Source: Acidobacteriota bacterium
Lineage (GTDB): Bacteria > Acidobacteriota > Vicinamibacteria > Vicinamibacterales > UBA8438
Direction: 5' to 3'
Assembly (NCBI GenBank): GCA_009838525.1
Contig: VXRJ01000032.1
Span: forward strand, 1-64,000
Length of the DNA stretch: 64,000 nucleotides
This document shows, in pieces, positions 25,074 to 33,018 of the stretch. How positions within the stretch are numbered: the first letter of the stretch is position 1; every line of letters begins with the position of its first letter. The notes beneath the pieces were generated by a model that saw only the letters and a program-made list of their open reading frames with translations, did no database searches and had not been told where the DNA came from. The translations under genes and the position numbers were made by a program.

Positions 25074-26428
25074 TGATCACCAGGAAGGCCCTTCCCCGCC
25101 GGACCGTCCTCCGGGGGCTTGGCGCGGCCATCGGACTGCCACTGCTCGACGGGATGGTGCCGGCGCTGAGCGCGCTGCGCAAGACGGCGGCGAATCCCGT
25201 CATCCGGTTCGGGGCGATCTACGTGCCGAACGGCATGGTGATGCAGAACTGGACGCCGGAAGCCGAGGGCCCGGCGTTCGAGCTGACGCCGACCCTGCAG
25301 CCGCTGGCCCCGTTCCGCGATCAGTTGCTCGTGCTCAGCGGGCTCGCCAGCACACCGCCGCCCGGAATCACCGGCGGCAGCCACTCGCGCGCCTCGACGA
25401 AGTTCCTGACGGCCGAGCACCCCGGGGCCTGGAACCCGGACGCGGTGTCGATGGACCAGGTCGCGGCGCGCCACCTCGGGCGCGAGACGCCCCTCGCGTC
25501 GCTCGAGCTGGGTCTGGAAGGCGCCAACTTCGCCGGATCGTGCGACAGCGGCGGCTTCAGTTGCGCCTTCTCGTACACCATCTCGTGGGCCAGCGGGGAA
25601 ACGCCGCTACCGATGGAGCACAACCCGCGCGCCGTGTTCGAGCGGCTGTTCGGCGACAGCGACAGTACTGACGCCGCGACGCGGCAGGCCCGGCGGCAGG
25701 CGCAGCGGAGCATCCTGGACTCGGTCGGCGAGGACGTCGCCCGCCTGCAGCGCGAGCTGGGCGCGGACGACCGGCGCAAGGTCGGCGCCTACCTCGACGC
25801 GGTGCGTGACGTCGAGCGCCGCATCGCCATCGCGGAAACCCAGGGCGACGACGACGTGCCGCTCATCGAACGGCCGATGGGCGTGCCGACGACCCTCGCG
25901 GAGCATGCCGGCCTGATGTACGACCTGCAACTGCTCGCCTATCAGACCGACCGGACCCGTGTCACCACCTTCATGAGCGGGCACGAGTTGAGCGGACGCA
26001 CCTACCGGGAGATCGGCGTGCCCGATGCGCACCACCCGCTGTCGCATCACCGCAACGTGCCGGAGGCACTCGCCAAGCTCACGAAGATCAACACCTACCA
26101 CACGACGCTGTTCGCGTCGTTCCTCGAGAAGCTACGCGATACGCCGGACGGCGACGGCTCGCTGCTCGACCACGTGATGCTGATGTACGGCGCCGGCATG
26201 AGCGACAGCAACCTCCACTCGCCCTACAACCTGCCGGTCCTGCTCATCGGCGGCGGGGCCGGACAGCTCGCCGGCGGGCGCCACCTGGTCTACCCCGACC
26301 GGACGCCGCTTGCGAACCTGCACGTCTCGCTGCTCGACAAGCTCGGGGTCGATGTCGACCGCATCGGCGACAGCACCGGTGCGCTCCCGCGCCTGGAGGG
26401 ACCGGCCGAGCGGCTGTCCGGCGTGTAG
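25070..26428 (+). CDS. DUF1552-family Tat-exported protein (cassette A)
   Basis: A 452-residue DUF1552 protein. The N-terminus KALPRRTVLRGLGAAIGLPL is a twin-arginine-type export signal. The body carries GAIYVPNGMVMQNWTPEAEG, QLLVLSGL, HNPRAVFERLFGD, KVGAYLDAVRDVERRI, PDAHHPLSHHRN and DGSLLDHVMLMYGAGMSDS. The conserved His and Asp clusters resemble those of sulfatase-like DUF1501/DUF1552 proteins. The catalytic role is not established. Starts at ATG 25070 or 25073; the first overlaps the DUF1592 stop (ATGA), so the two are translationally coupled and probably form a complex. Confidence 0.92.
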   Translation: MMITRKALPRRTVLRGLGAAIGLPLLDGMVPALSALRKTAANPVIRFGAIYVPNGMVMQNWTPEAEGPAFELTPTLQPLAPFRDQLLVLSGLASTPPPGITGGSHSRASTKFLTAEHPGAWNPDAVSMDQVAARHLGRETPLASLELGLEGANFAGSCDSGGFSCAFSYTISWASGETPLPMEHNPRAVFERLFGDSDSTDAATRQARRQAQRSILDSVGEDVARLQRELGADDRRKVGAYLDAVRDVERRIAIAETQGDDDVPLIERPMGVPTTLAEHAGLMYDLQLLAYQTDRTRVTTFMSGHELSGRTYREIGVPDAHHPLSHHRNVPEALAKLTKINTYHTTLFASFLEKLRDTPDGDGSLLDHVMLMYGAGMSDSNLHSPYNLPVLLIGGGAGQLAGGRHLVYPDRTPLANLHVSLLDKLGVDVDRIGDSTGALPRLEGPAERLSGV

Positions 26429-26479
26429 CGGCAGTCCGGCCCGGCGCGAGAGAGCGTGAGGAGTAGGGGACCAACCGAG

Positions 26480-28009
26480 ATGGACCGCCGGGTGCCCCGC
26501 CGCCACCTCGGAATGCTGTCGGCAGTCGGCTGGCTGCTGGCGGCAAGCGTCGCCCCGGCGACGGCCCAGACACTAGACGAGAGTCTGCTAGATGCGGTGC
26601 GGCTGCAGGACGGCGAGGCAGTCGAGCGCCTGCTGGCCGCTTCCGCCGACGTCAACGCGAGGCAGACGGACGGCGCGACCGCCCTGCACTGGGCGGCCTA
26701 CCTGGACGATCTGGAGACGGCCCGCCGGCTGATCGACGCCGGCGCCGATGCCGCCGCGGCGAACGAGCTCGGCGTGGTCCCGCTCACCCTCGCCTGCGGG
26801 AACGCCAACGCAGCCATGGTGGAGCTGCTGCTGGAGGCGGGCGCCGACGCCAGCGCCGCCGTCACGACCGGCGCGACGGCGCTGATGGAGTGCGCGCGCA
26901 CCGGCAGCGCCGAGGCGGTGGCCGCGCTGCTGTCCCACGGGGCCGACGTTGACGCCGCCGAGTCGGAGGAAGACCAGACGGCGCTGATGTGGGCGGTGGC
27001 TCAGCGCCACCCGGATGTCGTCCGCGTGCTCCTCGACCACGGCGCCGACCTCAACCACCGGTCGCGCGTGCGCCGCTTCGTCATCAGCCGGCGCCTCCAG
27101 TCCAACCTGAAGTACGGCGAGCTGGGCCGGAGCTATGGCACCGACGCCGAGGAAACCGACGCCGGCGGCTACACCGCGTTCCTCTTCGCGGCGCGCCACG
27201 GCGACGTCGAATCGGCGCGCCTGCTACTCGCCGCTGGCGCCCGCGTCAACGACACCGCGCCGGACGGCCGGAGCGCCCTCGTCCTGGCCGCCCACAGCGG
27301 CCACCGCGCGCTCGTCGAGTTCCTCCTGGCCGAAGGCGCCAACCCGAACGCCGCGGCGGCGGGTTACACCGCCCTCCACGCCGCCGTGCTGCAGGGCGAC
27401 CTCGCGATGCTCGAGGCGCTGCTCGAGGCCGGCGCGCGGCCCGACGCCCAGGTAACCGTGGCGACCCGGGTCACGCGCAACGGCCAGGTGCTTATGATTG
27501 GCGACCACCTGCTCGGCGCCACGCCGTTCGCACTCGCCGCCAAGTTCGCGGAGGCGGATCTCATGCGCGCCCTCCTCTCCGCGGGCGCCGACGGCGTCCT
27601 CCCCCTCCGCAACGGCTGGACCCCGTTGATGCTCGCCTCCGGCGCGAGCTGGCGCTACGGCGTCTGGGATCGCCGCGAGCGCGCCCTCGCGCGCGACTTC
27701 GCGTTCCAGGCGGAGCATATCGACGAGGCAGGAACGCTGGACGCGGTGCGGGTGGCCCTGGAGGCGGGCGCCGACGTCAACGCCGTCGACGAAACCGGCA
27801 ACACGGCCCTCCACCATGTCGCCGACAAGGGCTTCCCGCGCGTGGTCGAGCTGCTTGCCGAACACGGCGCCGGGCTGAACGCCGCCAACTATCGCGGCCA
27901 GACGCCGCTCGCCATCGTGATGCGCGGAGGCGGCAACCGTGAGGCGACGCCGGTCACCGAGGCACTGCTGCGTTCACTCGGCGCCGAAGACTCCTTCTCC
28001 CCGCGGTGA
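26480..28009 (+). CDS. Exported ankyrin-repeat protein (cassette A)
   Basis: A 509-residue protein with a signal peptide (MLSAVGWLLAASVAPATAQ) and about ten ankyrin repeats, recognisable as TALHWAAYLDDLETARRLID and TALMWAVAQRHPDVVRVLLD. The array is broken by two insertions: about residues 186-215, with RSRVRRFVISRRLQ, and about 325-400, with LLGATPFALAAKF and a following loop. The same order of repeats and insertions occurs in the cassette B copy (55658-57043). Ankyrin repeats bind proteins, and export suggests a periplasmic partner. The gene starts 51 bases after DUF1552 on the same strand. Confidence 0.92.
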   Translation: MDRRVPRRHLGMLSAVGWLLAASVAPATAQTLDESLLDAVRLQDGEAVERLLAASADVNARQTDGATALHWAAYLDDLETARRLIDAGADAAAANELGVVPLTLACGNANAAMVELLLEAGADASAAVTTGATALMECARTGSAEAVAALLSHGADVDAAESEEDQTALMWAVAQRHPDVVRVLLDHGADLNHRSRVRRFVISRRLQSNLKYGELGRSYGTDAEETDAGGYTAFLFAARHGDVESARLLLAAGARVNDTAPDGRSALVLAAHSGHRALVEFLLAEGANPNAAAAGYTALHAAVLQGDLAMLEALLEAGARPDAQVTVATRVTRNGQVLMIGDHLLGATPFALAAKFAEADLMRALLSAGADGVLPLRNGWTPLMLASGASWRYGVWDRRERALARDFAFQAEHIDEAGTLDAVRVALEAGADVNAVDETGNTALHHVADKGFPRVVELLAEHGAGLNAANYRGQTPLAIVMRGGGNREATPVTEALLRSLGAEDSFSPR

Positions 28010-28114
28010 GAGAGTCTCCTCGTCTTCCAGTTCCGCGGCAACACTCAGGGCGCGATCGAGGTTGACCCGAAACACACCGAGATCGGCAAGCTCCTCGCGG
28101 TAGCGCCGACAGCG
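28000..28114 (-). pseudogene. Decayed vapB antitoxin C-terminus
   Basis: On the minus strand this stretch reads CRRYREELADLGVFRVNLDR, then ALSVAAELEDEETL. This nearly repeats the C-terminal half of the intact antitoxin of module 8 at 30308-30574 (RRYREEVADLGVPRVNLDRA, then LTIAAQLEDEETL). DNA similarity is also high, for example AGGGCGCGATCGAGGTT shared by both. The antitoxin N-terminus and a toxin gene are missing. The rest of the gap, 28115-28361, holds nothing else I can name apart from the ribosome site (GGAGG at 28356-28360) of the next gene. Confidence 0.75.
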
Positions 28115-28361
28115 GGGCGGGCGCCGAGCCGGCCACGCCGAACGGAACTGGCGGCGAACCCGCGCCAAGATTCTGCTTGACACGTTTTTCCCTAGGCCCC
28201 TCCGGAACTCCCCAACCGACGGGTAAACACGTCGTTCCAGCGGCCTGACAGCGCCGTAGAGCGACGCGGCCGCGAATCGCGACGGCAGGTTCATCTGGGC
28301 CTCGGCGCGACCGCCACAGTCGAAGCTAAACGGTCTAAATACAGTGGTTTACACTGGAGGT

Positions 28362-29798
28362 ATGAACACTTCCACGACGTCCGACAAGGCCCCGATTCCG
28401 TCTCCCGACGAGCTCCGCCGGAACCGCGAAGAGCGCAACCGCCTCGAGAACGAGATCGCCGAGCTCTCCGCCCGCATCGACGCCGCCATCTACGAGCTGC
28501 TGGTCCGTATCCGCCGCTTCGACGAGCTGGGAGGCTGGTCGGGCGCCACGTCCTACCCCCAGTGGCTGAGCTGGCGGGCCAACCTGGCCCCCGGCACCGC
28601 GCGGGAGTACGTGCGGGTGGCGCATGCCCTGGCCGACCTGCCGAAGACCTCCGACGCGCTGCGGCGGGGCCAGATCTCTTACTCGAAGGTGCGCGCCATC
28701 ACCCGGGTCGCGACGGCGGCGACCGAGGACCGCCTGCTGCATCTCGCCCGCCAGTCGACGGCGGCCGACCTCGAGCGCATCGCCCGGGCGTGGCGGCTGT
28801 GCGACCGCCAGCAGGAGGGGCGGGAGGACGCGAAGCGGCGGCGGAACCAGGAGCTCAGCATCTATCCGGATGTCGACGGCATGTTCGTCGTCCGGGCGTT
28901 GTTGACGCCGGAGTTGGGCGCGGTGGTGCGACGGGCCATCGAGGCGGCGTCCGAGCAGCTCTACCAGGAAGCGAAGGACGCGGAGCCGAAGAACGTGGAG
29001 AAGGAATCGCCGGCCTGCCGGCGGGGGGATGCGCTGGGGCTGATTGCGGAGAGCGCGCTTGCCGCGAAGCTGGACACGGGGACGGCGGGCGACCGCTACC
29101 AGGTGGTCGTGCACGTCGACCCGGAGACATTGCGGGACGACGTTTCCGCGGAAACGTCCGGGGCGACCGACGGTCCGAGCGAGAACAACTCGGGCAAAGG
29201 GTTGGCGAGTGCCGGGCAGGCTGCCCTGGAGGAAGCGGGCGGGATCCGCGTTTCCGCGGAAACGTCCCGGCGTGTTGCCTGCGATGCCGGCAAGGTGGTG
29301 ATGCGCCATGACGCCAAGGGCAATGTTCTTGATGTTGGACGCAAGACGCGGACGGTCTCCCCTGCGTTGCGCCGGGCCCAGGAGTCACGGGACCAGCACT
29401 GCCGCTTCCCCGGCTGTGAGGCGCGGCGCTGCGACGCTCATCACGTCAAGCACTGGGCGGATGGCGGTACAACGAAGCTGGACAACCTGGTTCTGCTGTG
29501 CCGCCGCCACCATCGGGCAGTCCACGAGGAGGGATTCGGCCTGACCCTTGACGCGGAGGGTCAGCCGCGCTTCACGCAGCCGAACGGCCAGCCGCTGGAA
29601 ATGGCGCCCGCGCCTCCCAGTTGGTCGGGTGCGCCGCTTGCGCCGACGGACGCGAAGCTTGCCGAGGACGGCATCGCGATCGACGCCAATACGTCAATTC
29701 CCAACTGGGGCGGCGAACGGCTGGACCTGCCCTATGTGATTGGGGTCGCGTGGCGGCCGGGAGACAATCCGGGCGCGGAGGAAACTGCGGGACCATAA
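28362..29798 (+). CDS. DUF222/HNH endonuclease-domain protein
   Basis: A 478-residue protein. An N-terminal DUF222-like helical domain (about 20-270; SYPQWLSWRANLAPGTAREY, ISYSKVRAITRVA) is followed by a C-terminal HNH nuclease domain (about 345-390). The motifs of the latter are CRFPGCEARRCDAHHVKHWA, then LDNLVLLCRRHHRAVHEEGF. The four Cys/His pairs and the catalytic HH are present. DUF222-HNH genes are multicopy and mobile in actinobacteria and in some acidobacteria. The start ATG 28362 has GGAGG immediately upstream. Two palindromic repeats lie inside its coding sequence. The gene sits between a decayed and an intact copy of one vapB, suggesting that it inserted there or that the flank was duplicated. 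Confidence 0.9.
   Translation: MNTSTTSDKAPIPSPDELRRNREERNRLENEIAELSARIDAAIYELLVRIRRFDELGGWSGATSYPQWLSWRANLAPGTAREYVRVAHALADLPKTSDALRRGQISYSKVRAITRVATAATEDRLLHLARQSTAADLERIARAWRLCDRQQEGREDAKRRRNQELSIYPDVDGMFVVRALLTPELGAVVRRAIEAASEQLYQEAKDAEPKNVEKESPACRRGDALGLIAESALAAKLDTGTAGDRYQVVVHVDPETLRDDVSAETSGATDGPSENNSGKGLASAGQAALEEAGGIRVSAETSRRVACDAGKVVMRHDAKGNVLDVGRKTRTVSPALRRAQESRDQHCRFPGCEARRCDAHHVKHWADGGTTKLDNLVLLCRRHHRAVHEEGFGLTLDAEGQPRFTQPNGQPLEMAPAPPSWSGAPLAPTDAKLAEDGIAIDANTSIPNWGGERLDLPYVIGVAWRPGDNPGAEETAGP
29139..29158. repeat. Perfect 20-base palindrome inside the HNH gene (copy 1)
   Basis: GACGTTTCCGCGGAAACGTC is its own reverse complement and encodes DVSAETS in frame. A second copy with a 16-base palindromic core lies 110 bases downstream. 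Confidence 0.9.
29249..29264. repeat. Palindrome inside the HNH gene (copy 2)
   Basis: CGTTTCCGCGGAAACG is a perfect 16-base palindrome identical to the core of copy 1 and encodes the same VSAETS residues. The spacing region between the copies is low-complexity and unlike conserved parts of the protein. Confidence 0.9.
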
Positions 29799-29870
29799 AC
29801 GGACCCTTGCAGGTAGCCTCGACTGCCTTGTCGCGTGATCGCGCAAGACGCCGTCAGATTAGCGATCCGG

Positions 29871-30311
29871 TCACTGCGGGCCCTGTCGCCCGGGATTGAC
29901 CCAGCGCAGGTTTGCGAACCTCGCAAAGTCGTGGTCGAAAGAGACGAGCGTGGCGCCGTGAGAAACGGCTAACGCAGCAAGATGAGCGTCGGATGTCAGA
30001 TTCCCTCCGGTCCCCGTTTCCAGGAGTAGCTGCTCCAGATGGCGCCAGTGCTCGTCGGTCTCGCGCACCAGTCGAACCGTCGGCTGGCCAAGCCACTTGT
30101 TGACCCGCTGACATGCCTGCTCGACAGTCAGTGGTCGTGGAAGTACGGACGGGTGCGTGCTGAGGCGCAGGAACCCGGTGACCACCGACCACGTGAGACC
30201 GACCGGCTCATCGCCGTTCAGCGCGGATTCCCACCACGTGCGAGCCTCCGCGTGACGAACAGCCGCTGTGTTGATCGCGTAGAGGACGACGTTGAGATCG
30301 ACGACTGTCAC
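29871..30311 (-). CDS. vapC: VapC-type PIN-domain toxin (module 8)
   Basis: A 146-residue PIN protein of the same subfamily as module 6. It has Asp in VVDLNVVLYAINT, WSVVTGFLRLSTHPSV, NLTSDAHLAALAVSHG with the third acidic residue, and VSFDHDFARFANLRWVNP. It overlaps the antitoxin by four bases. The matching remnant antitoxin lies on the far side of the HNH gene. Confidence 0.9.
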   Translation of the reverse strand: MTVVDLNVVLYAINTAAVRHAEARTWWESALNGDEPVGLTWSVVTGFLRLSTHPSVLPRPLTVEQACQRVNKWLGQPTVRLVRETDEHWRHLEQLLLETGTGGNLTSDAHLAALAVSHGATLVSFDHDFARFANLRWVNPGRQGPQ

Positions 30312-30574
30312 TTGCGTTGCTCGATCTTGCGAAGGGTCTCTTCATCCTCAAGTTGGGCGGCAATCGTGAGGGCGCGATCGAGGTTCACCCGAGGTACGCC
30401 CAGATCGGCGACTTCCTCGCGGTAGCGCCGGCGGCGGCGGGAGAGCCCGGCCCGTGCATCCAGTCCCGCCCGAAGCGTGTCGTTTGCTACACGCGTCAAC
30501 GACCTGCCTGTCTCGTGTGCCCGCGCCTTGAGTTCCCGCAGGATGTCATCCGAAATGGCAAGTGTCGTTCGCAT
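30308..30574 (-). CDS. vapB: VapB-type antitoxin (module 8)
   Basis: An 88-residue antitoxin beginning MRTTLAISDDILRELKARAH, with an RHH-like N-terminus. The C-terminal segment RRYREEVADLGVPRVNLDRA is the part duplicated in the remnant at 28000-28114. The start ATG 30574 is preceded by a GCATCA direct repeat that may be its operator. The 200 bases between this gene and the HEAT-repeat gene contain no other supportable gene. Confidence 0.85.
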   Translation of the reverse strand: MRTTLAISDDILRELKARAHETGRSLTRVANDTLRAGLDARAGLSRRRRRYREEVADLGVPRVNLDRALTIAAQLEDEETLRKIEQRK

Positions 30575-30579
30575 GAATG

Positions 30580-30593
30580 CATCATAGCATCAC
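30580..30593. promoter_or_regulatory. Direct-repeat operator candidate for vapBC module 8
   Basis: GCATCA occurs at 30580-30585 and 30588-30593, eight bases apart and within 20 bases of the antitoxin start. The short length makes chance occurrence possible. Confidence 0.35.
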
Positions 30594-30775
30594 ACAGGGA
30601 ATCATCAGTATGCAGAGAGAATCAACACACTTTGCTTGGATCCTGCTTGCCCGGTGCCCGTGAGGGGAATACGATGAAAGCGTCCGTGTCTGTCACGGGG
30701 GACTCCGGAGTGCTCTTCGAGCGCCGGAAGACGTCTGGCAGGCATGGGCTTTTCCTTTGAGGACGGCTCGCCCCA

Positions 30776-31273
30776 ATGAGTTCCCGCTACGAAGCACTGG
30801 TCGCCAGTCTCGACGGCAACGACTTCTACCCGCCCGCCATGGAGCTGGCGGGCGGGGGCGCCGAAGCTATCCCGGCCGTCCATGCCGGCATGAGCCACTC
30901 CAACTGGCGCATTCGGCGCGGGTGCGCATGGGCGCTCGGCCAACTCGCCGACGCGGAGTCGTTGCGGCGCTTGACCCTCCTGACGCGCGACCCAAAAAAG
31001 AAAGTGCGCAAGATGGCCATCCTGTCACTCGGCCTCGCCGCCCGGCAGGGCAACGGCAGCGGGCGAGGGATCGATAGCGTTCCCCAGTTTGCCTACAGCG
31101 CGGTGCACGATCCGTCCGTCCGGGTCCGGCGCGTCGCCGTGCTGATGCTCCTGCTCCAGGCGCCGGAACGTCGAGTCGCCCGCATCCTGCGGAAGGTCAT
31201 GGCGACCGAGCAGGATCCCAAGGTCGTCCGGCTCGCCGAGTGGGCTCTGCAGCAACGCGGGAAGCGCGCGTAA
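30776..31273 (+). CDS. HEAT-repeat protein
   Basis: A 165-residue all-helical protein with three to four HEAT/PBS-lyase-like repeats: NWRIRRGCAWALGQLADAES, KKVRKMAILSLGLAAR, PSVRVRRVAVLMLLLQAPER and DPKVVRLAEWALQQRG. There is no signal peptide. HEAT repeats are scaffolds, and the partner is unknown. The start ATG 30776 has GAGGA 12 bases upstream. Just after the stop, TAACCCCGT (31271-31279) is matched by ACGGGGTTA (31333-31341). This nine-base inverted repeat has a 53-base loop and is of doubtful meaning. Confidence 0.75.
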   Translation: MSSRYEALVASLDGNDFYPPAMELAGGGAEAIPAVHAGMSHSNWRIRRGCAWALGQLADAESLRRLTLLTRDPKKKVRKMAILSLGLAARQGNGSGRGIDSVPQFAYSAVHDPSVRVRRVAVLMLLLQAPERRVARILRKVMATEQDPKVVRLAEWALQQRGKRA

Positions 31274-31382
31274 CCCCGTTGAGGTCACAGCGCCCGCTGC
31301 CACCACCCCAACGCGTCACGTGGGCTAGCGTCACGGGGTTAAGATGCGTACTGCACTAAGGGAGCAAGTCCGGGAGGACGAG

Positions 31383-32396
31383 ATGAAGCACCAAGTGTCA
31401 ATCGTGGCGTTGGCGGCGTGCGCTGTCCTGATGGGCGCGGCGCCGGTGGTTGCTCAGGACGGATCGGCCGACGCGGCCGAGTGGGAGGTACCGCGGACGC
31501 CCGACGGACGCCCCGACCTCCAGGGGGTATGGGCGAACAACGCCGCAACCCCGCTGGAGCGGCCCGAAGCCCTCGCCGACCGCGGCGAGCTGAGCGACGA
31601 GGAGGTTGCCTCGCTGACGCAGCACGCGCGAGAGCTGTTCAACGGCGAGACCGATGCGGCGTTCGGAGACAGCGTATTCAACGCGGCCCTGGCGGAAAGC
31701 CAGGGGTTCACCTCGTCCGACACCGGTACCGGTAACTACAACCAGTTCTGGCTGGTCGACCGCGACTTCGAGAACCGCACGTCACTCATCGTCGATCCAC
31801 CGGACGGACGGGTTCCGGCGCTCACCGACGCCGCCCAGGCAAGGACGGAGGAGGCTCGCGCGTATCGGCGCGCGCATCCGGCCGACTCGTACACCGACCG
31901 CAACAACTCCGACCGTTGCATCACCTACGGCGTGCCCCGGATCCGGGCCGGCTACAACAGCTACTTCCAGTTCGTGCAGACACCCAATCATCTGGCGGTG
32001 CTGAAGGAGTTGATTCATGACGTCCGGATCATCCCCATCCACGGACAGCCGCATCTCGACGACCGGATTCGGCAGTGGATGGGTGACTCGCGCGCGCATT
32101 GGGACGGCGACACGCTGGTCGTCGAAACGACGAACTACTCGGAGAAAAGCAACTTCATGGGCTCGGCCGAGAACTTCCACCTGGTGGAGCGTTTCACCCG
32201 CGCGAGCCCCGACACCCTCAACTGGGAGCTGACCTTCACCGATCCCACCCACTGGACGCGCCCCTGGACTGCGCTGATCGCCCTGAAGAAGACCGACGAC
32301 GCGGTGTTTGAGTTCGCCTGCCACGAAGGCAACATCGCGATGGAAGGGATTCTCGGCGGCCACCGGGCCGAGGAACGGGAGGCGGCGAAACAGTAG
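31383..32396 (+). CDS. Exported protein of an acidobacterial-type family (ACHEGN family), copy 1
   Basis: A 337-residue exported protein (signal SIVALAACAVLMGAAPVVAQ). It has no Pfam name that I recognise but is clearly paralogous to 61001-62008. Shared blocks are TPDGRPDLQGVWANN, SLIVDPPDGR, RCITYGVPRI, IHDVRIIPIHGQPHL, WDGDTLVVETTNYS and, near the C-terminus, FEFACHEGN. Such proteins occur in many copies in environmental Acidobacteriota. A ligand-binding or hydrolytic role in the periplasm is only a guess. The start ATG 31383 has GGGAGGA five bases before it. Confidence 0.8.
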   Translation: MKHQVSIVALAACAVLMGAAPVVAQDGSADAAEWEVPRTPDGRPDLQGVWANNAATPLERPEALADRGELSDEEVASLTQHARELFNGETDAAFGDSVFNAALAESQGFTSSDTGTGNYNQFWLVDRDFENRTSLIVDPPDGRVPALTDAAQARTEEARAYRRAHPADSYTDRNNSDRCITYGVPRIRAGYNSYFQFVQTPNHLAVLKELIHDVRIIPIHGQPHLDDRIRQWMGDSRAHWDGDTLVVETTNYSEKSNFMGSAENFHLVERFTRASPDTLNWELTFTDPTHWTRPWTALIALKKTDDAVFEFACHEGNIAMEGILGGHRAEEREAAKQ

Positions 32397-32411
32397 CCCG
32401 CGAGGGCGCGC

Positions 32412-32966
32412 CTAGTCGATCTTCCGGTAGCGCCGGATCGGCTGGCGGTCGGCGCCAAGCAGCAGGAACGTCCGGCCGGGAATGTCGTACTCCCAGCGAA
32501 GGGCGTCGCTCTCGAGGATCAGCATGTCCCCTTCGCGCGTGATCCGATGCTCGCGCATACGGATGGGGATGGAACCGCTGACCGTCAGCTCGGCCGTCTC
32601 GGCGGTCGGGCCGCGCCAGTCCTCCTGGCGTTCGTAGCCGTACGTCCAGGTGTCCGGACCCCAGCGGTACTCGCCGTAGCCGGCCGTCGAGTGGTAATCG
32701 CCCGGCGCGGAGCGGTGCCGGATCGCCATCACGACCCCGTCGTACACCATCCAGCGGCCCTCCATCTCCGGGGGGCGCACCACGACGTCGCCCACATGCC
32801 ACTCGGTCAGCTCCCACGTGCCCTCGATAACTGCGCGGACGTCCGCCGGCGGCATCCCGCCCTGGGCGCGAGGCACGACCGCGCCGATCGCTGCCACCGC
32901 CACGAGAAAGCCGATCAACGGCAGGGCCGCGAACGGGCGCGCGAGGTAACGGTCACGGTCACTCAT
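32412..32966 (-). CDS. Hypothetical exported or anchored protein, 184 residues
   Basis: I do not recognise the family with certainty. A hydrophobic N-terminal segment (PLIGFLVAVAAIGAVVP) is followed by a beta-rich domain: VIEGTWELTEWHVGDVVVR, EGRWMVYDG, STAGYGEYRWG and RITREGDMLILES. The pattern of a short strand after GTWELxxW resembles lipocalin-like or calycin folds that bind small hydrophobic molecules. It lies 52 bases downstream of tctA on the same strand and may be the last gene of that operon. Confidence 0.6.
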   Translation of the reverse strand: MSDRDRYLARPFAALPLIGFLVAVAAIGAVVPRAQGGMPPADVRAVIEGTWELTEWHVGDVVVRPPEMEGRWMVYDGVVMAIRHRSAPGDYHSTAGYGEYRWGPDTWTYGYERQEDWRGPTAETAELTVSGSIPIRMREHRITREGDMLILESDALRWEYDIPGRTFLLLGADRQPIRRYRKID

Positions 32967-33018
32967 GGCATCTGCTCCTTCCCATCGAGGTTCAGCGCGA
33001 TTCTGGATCGATTCGGCA

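Noticed and set aside
28177-28182. TTGACA as a -35 element for the HNH gene
   Set aside because: No acceptable -10 box lies 16-18 bases downstream, and it is 180 bases from the start codon.
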